The notes below the pieces were generated by a model. The model searched no databases. It was not told the DNA's origin and was given only the letters and a program-made list of their open reading frames with translations. This document shows positions 31,625-39,384 of a stretch of 64,000 nt of DNA, in pieces (position 1 is the first letter of the stretch; each line of letters opens with the position of its first letter). The stretch comes from Umezawaea beigongshangensis. GTDB lineage: Bacteria; Actinomycetota; Actinomycetes; Mycobacteriales; Pseudonocardiaceae. The translations under genes were made by a program, and so were the position numbers. The stretch is taken from positions 310,001 to 374,000 of the forward strand of contig NZ_JAEIOJ010000002.1 in assembly GCF_016464305.1 (NCBI RefSeq), written 5' to 3'.

Positions 31625-31944
31625 CCGGTCCCCCCGACCACCACGCGCGACTCACGACACGGCGCGTGGAACTCCGCTTCCCCGTGACGGTGCCGCGCGA
31701 CGAACGACCGCGGCACGCATCCGTTCGAGCTCCCCCGCTCGAACTCCCCCTGGTCCAGGATGCACGCGAACGGCACCGATTCCCAGCAGAACCGCACCCA
31801 CCAGCCCGGACACGTGTCCTTCCGCGCTCTGCGTCCACTCGCCGGAGGGCAGGGCGACACGATTCGCGCGCACCACTCCGGCGAATCGCGGTCTCGTCCT
31901 GTTCCGATCCGGGCACGCCCCGCGACCGACGTCACCCGGCCGGC
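31625..31944 (-). promoter_or_regulatory. 320-base upstream region of the LAL gene with an inverted repeat
   Basis: This gap holds no gene I can support. TTCGAGC (31724-31730) and GCTCGAA (31737-31743) are perfect 7-bp arms around a TCCCCC spacer, about 100 bases upstream of the LAL start, a plausible regulator site. A clear -35/-10 pair was not found. Confidence 0.4.
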
Positions 31945-32889
31945 TCACAAGCGCGCGAACCACTCCCGCACCGCGGAGACCCCGCCCGCGCCGAGGGCCA
32001 CCGCCAGCGCCGCCCTGGCCTTGCCGGGGGCGAGACCGCGCGCGCCGATCGCGCCGACCTTCGCGGCGAGACCGGCGCCCAGCGGCAGGTCCTCCAGCGG
32101 GGTGGGCGGGACGTGCGCCCTGGAGGCGACCACGACGGGGACGTCCCACCCGGTCAGCTCGGCGATCGTCGTGAACAGCTCGACGGGCACGTTGCCGACC
32201 CCGGTCCCGGCCAGCACGACGCCCCGCGCGCCCGCGTCCACGGCGGTCGAGAGCAGCGCGGCGGGCACTCCGGGGTAGGTGGTGATCAGCGCGACGTCGG
32301 ACTCCGGCTCGCCCGCCACGCGCGGTGGCGTCGGCGGGGCGTCGGCGAGACGCACCACCCGGTCGCCGAGCACCCGGCCCAGCAGCGGGTGCGGCGCGGA
32401 GGAGAAGCCCGCCGGGGAGGTCGCGTCGACCTGCCGCACCCAGCGCGGCGCGTGCAGCGCGCCGTCGAGGCAGACGGTGGTGCCGCGGACGGCGCGGGCG
32501 GTCGCGAAGGACGCCGCGAGGTTCGCCGGGCCGTCGGGAGCCGGGTGGTCGCGGTCGCGGACCGCGCCGGTGAGCACGATCCCGCCGCGCGCGGCCGCGT
32601 CCGCGGTGAGGAGTTCGACCAGGAACGCCGTGTCCTCCAGCGCGTCGACGCCGCAGGTGATCACCACACCGGCGAAGCCCTCGGCGAGCAGGGCGGCCCG
32701 CGCCCGGCGGGCGAGGCCGAAGACCGTGGCCGGCGAGGTGTCCCAGCTCGGTTCGGCCAGGACGTCCTCGGCGACCACGCCCGGCGCCCCCGCGGCGAGC
32801 TGCGCTCCCGAGGCGACGCGGGACGCGCCGCGGGCGATGGTGTCGCCGGTGGCCAGCAGCAGGACGGGCGCGGGACCGCCGGACGTCAC
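31945..32889 (-). CDS. Asparaginase/glutaminase-family protein with altered catalytic motif
   Basis: The 314-residue protein follows the type I/II asparaginase fold: the first loop 'LLLATGDTIARGASRV' retains the catalytic Thr17, and 'GIVLTGAVRDRDHPAPDGPA' matches the Lys-loop region. In the second motif the usual HGTDT reads CGVDA (residues 79-83): the second catalytic Thr is Val and only the Asp (82) is kept. Activity on asparagine is therefore doubtful; it may act on another amide or be a binding protein. Its start overlaps the stop of the Clp-N gene by four bases, so the two are translationally coupled. Confidence 0.82.
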   Translation of the reverse strand: MTSGGPAPVLLLATGDTIARGASRVASGAQLAAGAPGVVAEDVLAEPSWDTSPATVFGLARRARAALLAEGFAGVVITCGVDALEDTAFLVELLTADAAARGGIVLTGAVRDRDHPAPDGPANLAASFATARAVRGTTVCLDGALHAPRWVRQVDATSPAGFSSAPHPLLGRVLGDRVVRLADAPPTPPRVAGEPESDVALITTYPGVPAALLSTAVDAGARGVVLAGTGVGNVPVELFTTIAELTGWDVPVVVASRAHVPPTPLEDLPLGAGLAAKVGAIGARGLAPGKARAALAVALGAGGVSAVREWFARL

Positions 32890-33620
32890 GGGGCGACCAG
32901 TCCGACGTGCTGCTCCAGCCGGTCCAGACGCTCGACCAGCGGACGCACCTCGGCGCGGACGGCGGCGCCGAGCAGCGCGGCGGCGTTCGGCGCCGCCGGG
33001 GCCTGCTGCGCCCGCAGGTGCACGTACCCGGCGAGAGCGGCCGAGACGGCACGCCGGGCGAGCCGCGGCTCGACGCCCAGCGAGCGCAGCACGCGCCCGG
33101 CGGTGCCGTCGGGTTCGGCGACCAGCCCGAGCAGCAGGTGCTCGCAGCCGACGTAGCCGTGGCCGAGCGACGTGGCCTCGGTGACCGCCAGTTCGAGCGC
33201 GTTGGCGGCGTCGGCGGTGAAGCGGGACGCGGTGCCGCCGACGCCGCGCGTCGTGACGCGCTCCAGCTCCCCCAGCACCCGCTCCGGTTCGACCTCCAGC
33301 GCGCGCAGCACGAGCAGCGAGAGGTTCTCGCCCTCGTCGAGCATCCCGCCGAGCAGGTGCTCGGTCGCCACGCCGGGAGCCTCCGCTGCCCGCGCGCGCC
33401 GCACCCCGAGCCGGACCGCGGTCCTGGCCCGGTCGGTGAAGTGGGTCAGCCGCTCGGTCGGGTCGTCCTCCTCCACGTCGCCGAGCGTCGTCTCGCGGAT
33501 GGCGGTCACGCGGCGCACGGCCTGCTCCAGCGCCCGCTGGCAGATCGCGGACACCGGCACACCGGCGTCCTTCACCGCGTCGGCCAGCTCGTCCGGCAGG
33601 TACACGTTGATCTTCGGCAC
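32886..33620 (-). CDS. Ribbon-helix-helix protein fused to two Clp-N repeats
   Basis: The 244-residue protein begins with a ribbon-helix-helix-like segment ('PKINVYLPDELADAVKDAGV', residues 1-45), the DNA-binding fold of CopG/VapB antitoxins. Two Clp N-terminal repeats follow: residues about 57-125 ('RARTAVRLGVRRARAAEAPG', 'VATEHLLGGMLDEGENLSLL') and about 130-215 ('GYVGCEHLLLGLVAEPDGTA'). There is no AAA+ ATPase domain. GGAGGAGG precedes the ATG. It is divergent from the desulfhydrase gene across a perfect palindrome, and may bind that site while its Clp-N part binds protease substrates or adaptors. Confidence 0.85.
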   Translation of the reverse strand: MPKINVYLPDELADAVKDAGVPVSAICQRALEQAVRRVTAIRETTLGDVEEDDPTERLTHFTDRARTAVRLGVRRARAAEAPGVATEHLLGGMLDEGENLSLLVLRALEVEPERVLGELERVTTRGVGGTASRFTADAANALELAVTEATSLGHGYVGCEHLLLGLVAEPDGTAGRVLRSLGVEPRLARRAVSAALAGYVHLRAQQAPAAPNAAALLGAAVRAEVRPLVERLDRLEQHVGLVAP

Positions 33621-33659
33621 TTCTCCTCCTCCGATCGGAGCCCCATGTGTACCCCGAGA

Positions 33660-33681
33660 GGGGTTATAGGTCTATAACCCC
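33660..33681. promoter_or_regulatory. Perfect 22-bp palindromic operator
   Basis: Arms GGGGTTATAG (33660-33669) and CTATAACCCC (33672-33681) are perfect around a GT centre, standing out as AT-rich in GC-rich DNA. It lies between the divergent Clp-N and desulfhydrase genes and covers the -35 position of the latter's leaderless promoter. The RHH domain of the adjacent Clp-N protein is the natural candidate to bind it. Confidence 0.75.
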
Positions 33682-33694
33682 ACGACGCGGCCAC

Positions 33695-33706
33695 TAGGTT
33701 GGCCGG
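33695..33706 (+). promoter_or_regulatory. -10 element of a leaderless promoter
   Basis: TAGGTT at 33695-33700 lies six bases before the GTG at 33707, so transcription should begin at or next to the start codon. There is no Shine-Dalgarno sequence upstream. The expected -35 position falls in the right arm of the palindrome. Confidence 0.5.
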
Positions 33707-34633
33707 GTGAAGCAGCTGCTGAGCTCGTGGCCGACGCCCCTCGAACCCGCACCCCGCCTCGCCGAGAGGATCGGGCTGCGCCCCGACGACCTGTGGATCA
33801 AGCGCGACGACCTGACCGGCCTCGGCGGCGGGGGCAACAAGGTCCGCAAGCTGGAGCACACCGTCGCCGCGGCGCTCGACGACGGCGCGACGACCCTGAT
33901 CACGACCGGTGCCGCGCAGAGCAACCACGCCAGGCTCACCGCCGCGGCGGCCCGCCGCGTCGGGCTGGACGCGGTGCTGGTCCTGCGCGGTGACCACGCC
34001 GCCGTGTCGAGCGGCAACGTCAGCCTCGACCGGCTGCTCGGCGCGCGCCTGGTGTGGGCGGGCGACGAGCCGCTGGACGTCGTCGCGGCCCGCGTCGCCG
34101 ACGAGCTGACCGCCGCCGGACAGCGTCCTGGCCTGATCCCGTTCGGCGGCACGTCCGTCGTCGGCGCGCGCGGGTACGTCGACTGCGCGCTGGAGCTGCG
34201 CGAGCAGGCGCCCGACCTCGTCCACGTCGTCGTCGCGGTCGGGTCGGGCGGCACGATGGCCGGTCTCGTCGCGGAACTCGGGGCGCACACCGTGCTCGGC
34301 GTGGACACCGGGGCGATGACCGATCCGGGCGCGCGCATCACCGAACTGGTCGAGCAGCTCCGGCCGGGCAGCGGCGAGCTGCGCCTGCGCACGGACCAGG
34401 TCGGTCCCGGCTACGGCGTGCTCACCGCGGCGGCCCGCACCGCCCTGGAGGACGCCGCGCGCACCGAGGGCCTCGTCCTGGACCCGGTCTACACGGCCAA
34501 GGCCCTGGCCGGGCTCACCGCGGCCGTCGCCGAGGGCGCGATCAGGCCGGGCGAGCGCACGGTGCTCGTCCACACCGGCGGCCTGCCGGGCCTGTTCGGC
34601 CACGCCATCGCCGCCGAGCTGGCCTCGCTCTGA
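33707..34633 (+). CDS. D-cysteine desulfhydrase / ACC deaminase-family PLP enzyme
   Basis: The 308-residue fold-type II PLP enzyme has 'DLWIKRDDLTGLGGGGNKVR' with the PLP Lys in GGNKVRKLE, 'GAAQSNHARLTAAAARRVGL' and 'VVVAVGSGGTMAGLVAELGA'. This matches D-cysteine desulfhydrase (pyruvate, H2S and ammonia from D-cysteine) and its ACC deaminase relatives. It lacks sequence features that separate the two. Its start is probably leaderless. It converges on the helicase gene with 15 bases between stops. Confidence 0.87.
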   Translation: MKQLLSSWPTPLEPAPRLAERIGLRPDDLWIKRDDLTGLGGGGNKVRKLEHTVAAALDDGATTLITTGAAQSNHARLTAAAARRVGLDAVLVLRGDHAAVSSGNVSLDRLLGARLVWAGDEPLDVVAARVADELTAAGQRPGLIPFGGTSVVGARGYVDCALELREQAPDLVHVVVAVGSGGTMAGLVAELGAHTVLGVDTGAMTDPGARITELVEQLRPGSGELRLRTDQVGPGYGVLTAAARTALEDAARTEGLVLDPVYTAKALAGLTAAVAEGAIRPGERTVLVHTGGLPGLFGHAIAAELASL

Positions 34634-34648
34634 CCGTGCGTCCGGCCG

Positions 34649-37600
34649 TCAGCGACGGCGCTCCGCCGGTCCCGCGAGCGGACGACGGGGCCTCGCGGCG
34701 ACGTCGTGGACCGCTCGCGGGGACAGCGCGTCGTAGGCGGTCAACCAGCCGGTCGCCCGGTGGTCGCCCCTGCGGGTGAACACCGCCGCGCCCACCTGAT
34801 CGGCCCCCGCCTCCCCCTCGGCCGCCGGTGGCCGCGACACGGTCTGCGGGTCCCGCGCCACCTCGGCGACGCGCACCAGGTGACCGGTCCACACCGCGGC
34901 GAACGTCCCGGTCGCGCCGGACACGCGCACGCCGTCGGGGAGGTCCTCCAGCGCGACGGCCGACGCCCTCTCCCGCAGCAGCGCCGTGTAGGAGCCGCGG
35001 TCCAGCTCGCACGCGGGCGGCGGCGCTCCTCCCGGCCAGTCCGGCGAGCGCAGTCCGCGGCCCGTCGCGTCGCGCCACATGCGGGGCACCAGCTCCCTCG
35101 CCCGCGCGCGGGTGGCCATCTGCTCGCACATCCACAGCAGCCGTCCCGCGCCGCGGCCGGGGCCCACCTCGCGCCACCGGATGCGCCGGTCCAGGTCACC
35201 GGCGACGATCGCCACCCACGGGTGGATCGTGCCGAGGACGCCCTGCGCGGCCAGCCACGCGAGGTAGCGCGGGGCCTGCTCCAGCACCTGGTGGAGCGTG
35301 CTGGCGGGGATGCCGGCGACCACCCGGCGCGGCCCGTGCGAGCGGTCGAACAGGTGCGGCGAGTTCGCCACCAGCAGCATCGCCGCCCACGCCAGGTCGC
35401 CGCGGGAGCCGCTCGCACCCGATCCGAGGCCCTGCACGGCGGTCACCTCGGTGAGGTGCGACGTGCGGCCGCGCGCCTTGATCGCCGTGGCGACCGCCGC
35501 CTTGTGCGCCTCGCCCACGGGCGCGTCGAGCAGCGCGGGCACGGCGGCGCTGAGCATCGACGTCAGCGCGACCTCGGCGGTGTCGGGGTCGTCGGGCACC
35601 GGCAGCATCCCCAGCACCTGGTTGAGCCGTGCCCCGACCTGCGAGGACACCATCAGCCTCGCGGTCAGCCGCCCCAGTTCGGCGACCTGCAGGCCCACCT
35701 CGCCGTCCTCGCGGTCGACCCGGTCGAGGAACCCCCGGTCGAGCAAGAACCGCACCGACTCCTGCACGGGCTCCAGGTCCTCGTCGCCCTGGGCGTGCGC
35801 GAGGGTCTGCACCCACCACGCCTCCGCCTCGCCGAGGGTCGTGATCCTGGACTGGAGCACCTCGGCGAGGACGTGGTCGGGCAGGCTGTCGTAGATCTGC
35901 GAGTACACCGCGTAGCCCCGGACCAGCCTGCCCTGCCACCGGGCGCGCTCGGTCTCGTCGGTGACGAGGTAGGCCCAGCCCTCGGTCTCCCCCGCGCCGA
36001 CCCGGCCCGCCCTGCCGAACATCTGGAGCACGGTGGCGGTGCTCAGCTCGGACGTGCCCACCCTCGTGTCGCGCACGACGACCGCCCGCGCGGGCAGGTT
36101 GACCCCGGCGGCCACCGTGGTCGTCGCGACCAGCACGTCCGCCTCGCGCCGCCGGAACGCCCGCTCGGCGGCGTGCTTGTGCTCCCAGTCCGCGTAGTGC
36201 AGCTGCACGCCGACCTGCGCGCACACCGCCTGGAGCTTGTCCGCGTCGTGCGGGCCCAGCCCGTCGACCACGGCTCCCCGGTCGGCGGCGACCGCCAGGG
36301 CCGTGGAGCGCACGTTGGCCTTGGACCCGCAGAACACCAGCACACCGCCCTGCTCGGCGGTGATGCGGCGGGTCAGGTCGACCACCGCGTGCTCGCGGGC
36401 GCGGCTGCTCGCGCGCTGGGTGGACGTGGCGGGGATCGCCGGGAGCTGCCAGGTCAGCCGCGACGGCCGCCAGGTGGTCGTGACCAGCTCGCCCTCCAGC
36501 CACTCGGCGATCTCCGCGGCGTTCGACACCGTCGCGGACAGCCCGACGATGCGCACCGGCGACTCGGCGCCGCGCACGCGGGCCAGCAGCGCTTCCAGCA
36601 GGGCGCCGCGCGCGACGTCGCCGAGCAGGTGGATCTCGTCGACGACCATGCAGCCGACCTCGGCCAGCGCGGCCTGCATGGACGCGGCCCGGCACAGCGA
36701 CTCGAACTTCTCGGTCGTGGCCACCCACAGGTCGGCCTCGCGGACGCGCTCGACGTCCACGGTGTGCTCACCGGACAGCCGCTCCACCCGCAGGCCGTGC
36801 CGCCGCCACACCTCCAGCTCGCGGTCCAGCTCGTCGGTCAGGGACCGCTGCGGCACCAGCCACGCGGCCTTGCGGCCCTCGTCCAGGACGGTCCGCAGGG
36901 CGGCCATCATCCCGATCACGGTCTTCCCCGCGCCGGTGGGCGCGGTGATCACCACGTGCCCGTCGCCGTCCACGACCACCGGCGCGGCCTGCGCCTGTGC
37001 GGGGTTGAGCGTGGGAAAGGGCAGGTAGTCGAGCCAGGCGCGCGGGACGAACTCCTCGGCGGGCGCGTGCCGCGGCGGCTCGGGGCTGTCGAGGGCCGGG
37101 TCGTGCGCCGCCCACACGTGCTCGAAGGCGTCGCGCGCGTGCGCGGCCTCCTCCCCCGTCTCGACGCCGCAGGGCAGCGGACCGACCCCGCCCAGCTCCG
37201 CGAGCGCGGCGGCGGACCACAGCTCGCCGAGGCGGGAGTCCGCGTCGAGGGAGGAGATCGTCTCCTGCTCGACCCAGTGCGCCACCGACCGGAACGGGAC
37301 GCCGCGCTCGGCGAGCCGGACGCGCAGCGCGTCGAACCGGGGCCCCTCCGGCAGCAGCACCCGGACGTCGGTGCCCTCCGGGAGCGGCGGGAGGTCCAGG
37401 TCGGGGTCCGCGGTCTTGCACCAGTGCAGCAGCCGCCGCTCCTCGGCGCGCGAGCCGTGCCCGTCGGCAGCGTCCGGCCCGCCGGGCCTGGCCTGGAACG
37501 TCGGCTCCGACGAGGCCAGGATGCGCCGCACGGTCGCCGCCATCGCGGTGGTGGACACGGCGACGGCTGGCCGCTCCGGCGCGGACGGCTCCGGGGCGGG

Positions 37601-38167
37601 CACTCGCGGGGCGGACACCTCCGGGGCTGGCGGCTCCGGCGGGAGCGGGCGCGAGACCGGACGCTCCGGCGCGGGCGGCTCCGGCGGCTCCTCCCGCCGC
37701 ACCGGGGTGGGGCGTCGCGGGGCCGCGGGCGGTTCGGGCCGTGCCTGCGGTGCCGGAGCCGGAGCGGGCGGGCGCGGTGACGGGGCGAAGCGCTCGCGGC
37801 TCAGCGCCGCGAGCTGTGCGTCCTCGGCGAGCCGCCGGGCCACCGCCTCGGGCTTGAGGTCACCGAGGACGGACTTCGTGGACAGCGTCATCTCGCGCGC
37901 CGACTTGGCCGTGGCGCAGTGCGGGCACACCACGGCGGTCTGGAGCTGCACCTTCCCCCGGTTGGGGTGCGGGCGGTAGAAGGAGTGCAGCGGGCCGGAG
38001 CAGGTGGGGCAGCGGGTCTCCAGCTCCTGGAAGTACTGCCAGCCGGGCTCGGTGAAGACCGGCTTGCTCGCCCGCACGAGCACGCCCCACCGAGCGGCGG
38101 CCACACCGACGACGCTGCTCTCGGCGTGGCCGTGCTCCGCACCACCTGTCCGGCCGCTGTCTGCCAC
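34649..38167 (-). CDS. Ski2-like DEAD/DEAH-box helicase with N-terminal zinc ribbon
   Basis: The 1172-residue protein has a zinc-ribbon pair CPTC (53-56) and CPHC (81-84), a Pro/Ala/Glu-rich linker (about 128-200), then two RecA domains: Walker A APTGAGKT (409-416), DEIH (510-513), SAT in 'GLSATVSNAA', 'LVFCGSKANVRSTALAVAAD', 'VLVATTTVAAGVNLPARAVV' and QMFGRAGR. A winged-helix/ratchet-like region ('LPDHVLAEVLQSRI') follows, then an unassigned C-terminus. This matches Ski2/Hel308-type helicases. It may act in repair, RNA turnover or phage defence. It lies 77 bases after a DivIVA-like gene on the same strand. Confidence 0.88.
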   Translation of the reverse strand: MADSGRTGGAEHGHAESSVVGVAAARWGVLVRASKPVFTEPGWQYFQELETRCPTCSGPLHSFYRPHPNRGKVQLQTAVVCPHCATAKSAREMTLSTKSVLGDLKPEAVARRLAEDAQLAALSRERFAPSPRPPAPAPAPQARPEPPAAPRRPTPVRREEPPEPPAPERPVSRPLPPEPPAPEVSAPRVPAPEPSAPERPAVAVSTTAMAATVRRILASSEPTFQARPGGPDAADGHGSRAEERRLLHWCKTADPDLDLPPLPEGTDVRVLLPEGPRFDALRVRLAERGVPFRSVAHWVEQETISSLDADSRLGELWSAAALAELGGVGPLPCGVETGEEAAHARDAFEHVWAAHDPALDSPEPPRHAPAEEFVPRAWLDYLPFPTLNPAQAQAAPVVVDGDGHVVITAPTGAGKTVIGMMAALRTVLDEGRKAAWLVPQRSLTDELDRELEVWRRHGLRVERLSGEHTVDVERVREADLWVATTEKFESLCRAASMQAALAEVGCMVVDEIHLLGDVARGALLEALLARVRGAESPVRIVGLSATVSNAAEIAEWLEGELVTTTWRPSRLTWQLPAIPATSTQRASSRAREHAVVDLTRRITAEQGGVLVFCGSKANVRSTALAVAADRGAVVDGLGPHDADKLQAVCAQVGVQLHYADWEHKHAAERAFRRREADVLVATTTVAAGVNLPARAVVVRDTRVGTSELSTATVLQMFGRAGRVGAGETEGWAYLVTDETERARWQGRLVRGYAVYSQIYDSLPDHVLAEVLQSRITTLGEAEAWWVQTLAHAQGDEDLEPVQESVRFLLDRGFLDRVDREDGEVGLQVAELGRLTARLMVSSQVGARLNQVLGMLPVPDDPDTAEVALTSMLSAAVPALLDAPVGEAHKAAVATAIKARGRTSHLTEVTAVQGLGSGASGSRGDLAWAAMLLVANSPHLFDRSHGPRRVVAGIPASTLHQVLEQAPRYLAWLAAQGVLGTIHPWVAIVAGDLDRRIRWREVGPGRGAGRLLWMCEQMATRARARELVPRMWRDATGRGLRSPDWPGGAPPPACELDRGSYTALLRERASAVALEDLPDGVRVSGATGTFAAVWTGHLVRVAEVARDPQTVSRPPAAEGEAGADQVGAAVFTRRGDHRATGWLTAYDALSPRAVHDVAARPRRPLAGPAERRR

Positions 38168-38244
38168 TGGGTCTCCTCCGACGTCGCGGAGACTCTATGC
38201 GGCCGGACCGACGGTCGGCGGGCCGCTCGCCGCGGCCGGAGGTG

Positions 38245-39138
38245 TCAGGCGGCGTTCTCGGCGACCGACAGCACGACGGGCGGGTTCTCCGACAGGCGCA
38301 GCGCGCCGGTCACCGGCTCCTGGTCGCGGACGTGCTCGTCGTCCTGCACGAGCAGCGCGTCGGCGTGGTCGACCAGGTCGAACGCGTCGCGCAACTGCTC
38401 GGCGATCCGCCGTTCGAGGCCGGCGAGGTGCTCCACCTCGGCACGGGCCGCCCGCGTCACCCGCTCGGCCTCCTCGCGCGCCGCGCGCAGCACGCGCTCG
38501 GCCTCGGTCTCCGCCTCCAGCAGCCGCTCCTGCACGGCCGCCGCGGCCTCGCGCCGGCGCAGGTCGTTGGCCAGCTCGAAGTCCCGCTGCTCCCGGCGGC
38601 GGGCCGCCACGGCGAGACGGTCGAGCTGGTGCCTGCCCTCCTCCGCGCGTCGCGCGGCCTCCGCGATGCCCTCGTGCGCCAGCCGCATCGCCTCGCGGTG
38701 CTCCGCAGCCGCGTCCGCGCGCTGGCGGTCCAGCTCGGCCACGAGCCGCTCGTAGCGCTCGCGCAGCCGCGCGGCCTCCTTGTCGGCGGTGCTCCAGGCC
38801 AGGTCGGCGGAGGCCAGGGCGCGCGCCACGATCTCCTCGGCCTCGGCGTGCGCCAGCTCGACCCGGCGGCGCAGCCGCTCCGGCACGGTGTCGGGGTCGA
38901 TCGGCGTGCGGCCGAGGCGCTCCAGGTCGGCGCGCAGGCCGGAGTTCTCCGACCGCAGCCGCTCCACCTCGCGCGCCAGGTTCTCCGCCAGCGCCTCCGC
39001 GGCGTCGCGGTCCGCGGCGAGGATGCGCACCTCGGCCTCCACGCAGCGCACGTGCTCGCGCACCTGGCTCCGGTCGTAACCGCGCCACCTCACGTCGAAC
39101 CCCGTCTCCAGGGGCAGCAGGCCGTCAGCGGCGCTCAT
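38245..39138 (-). CDS. DivIVA-like coiled-coil protein
   Basis: The 297-residue protein begins with a DivIVA/Wag31-type N-terminal motif ('GFDVRWRGYDRSQVREHVRC', residues 13-32), then a nearly continuous Ala/Glu/Arg-rich coiled coil (about 35-255) and a short acidic tail. DivIVA proteins bind curved membranes and organise cell poles or division; this one is a divergent paralogue without the canonical membrane-binding aromatic/basic pair that I can confirm. It is the probable first gene of an operon with the Ski2-like helicase. Confidence 0.8.
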   Translation of the reverse strand: MSAADGLLPLETGFDVRWRGYDRSQVREHVRCVEAEVRILAADRDAAEALAENLAREVERLRSENSGLRADLERLGRTPIDPDTVPERLRRRVELAHAEAEEIVARALASADLAWSTADKEAARLRERYERLVAELDRQRADAAAEHREAMRLAHEGIAEAARRAEEGRHQLDRLAVAARRREQRDFELANDLRRREAAAAVQERLLEAETEAERVLRAAREEAERVTRAARAEVEHLAGLERRIAEQLRDAFDLVDHADALLVQDDEHVRDQEPVTGALRLSENPPVVLSVAENAA

Positions 39139-39185
39139 GGATGCGTCTCCCGCGAGAGGTCGTCGGTTCGTCGGCGGCGTTGTCG

Positions 39186-39215
39186 ATCTAACACCCGATC
39201 CTCCCCCGGCGACAA
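39186..39215 (-). promoter_or_regulatory. Promoter of the DivIVA-like/helicase unit
   Basis: On the minus strand TTGTCG (complement of 39210-39215) and TTAGAT (complement of 39186-39191) are separated by 18 bases, about 48 bases from the ATG at 39138. It fits a vegetative promoter in quality and spacing. Confidence 0.5.
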
Positions 39216-39242
39216 GACACCCGGTCGTCGCAACGGAATTGT

Positions 39243-39261
39243 GATGTCCACAGTGGACATC
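39243..39261. promoter_or_regulatory. Perfect 19-base dyad upstream of the DivIVA-like gene
   Basis: GATGTCCAC (39243-39251) and GTGGACATC (39253-39261) are perfect arms around a single base. The site lies 28 bases upstream of the -35 hexamer, in a position for an activator or repressor. No regulator gene is adjacent. Confidence 0.55.
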
Positions 39262-39384
39262 GGAACCGGAGGCGTCACGGCCGGGACACGGCAGGACCGG
39301 GAGAGGTGGGCGTCACCCTACCGTGTCAGCCGGGCCGTCCCGTCCAGCGGGAGCGGCCCGTCCGCCGCACCCCGTCCGCGACGG

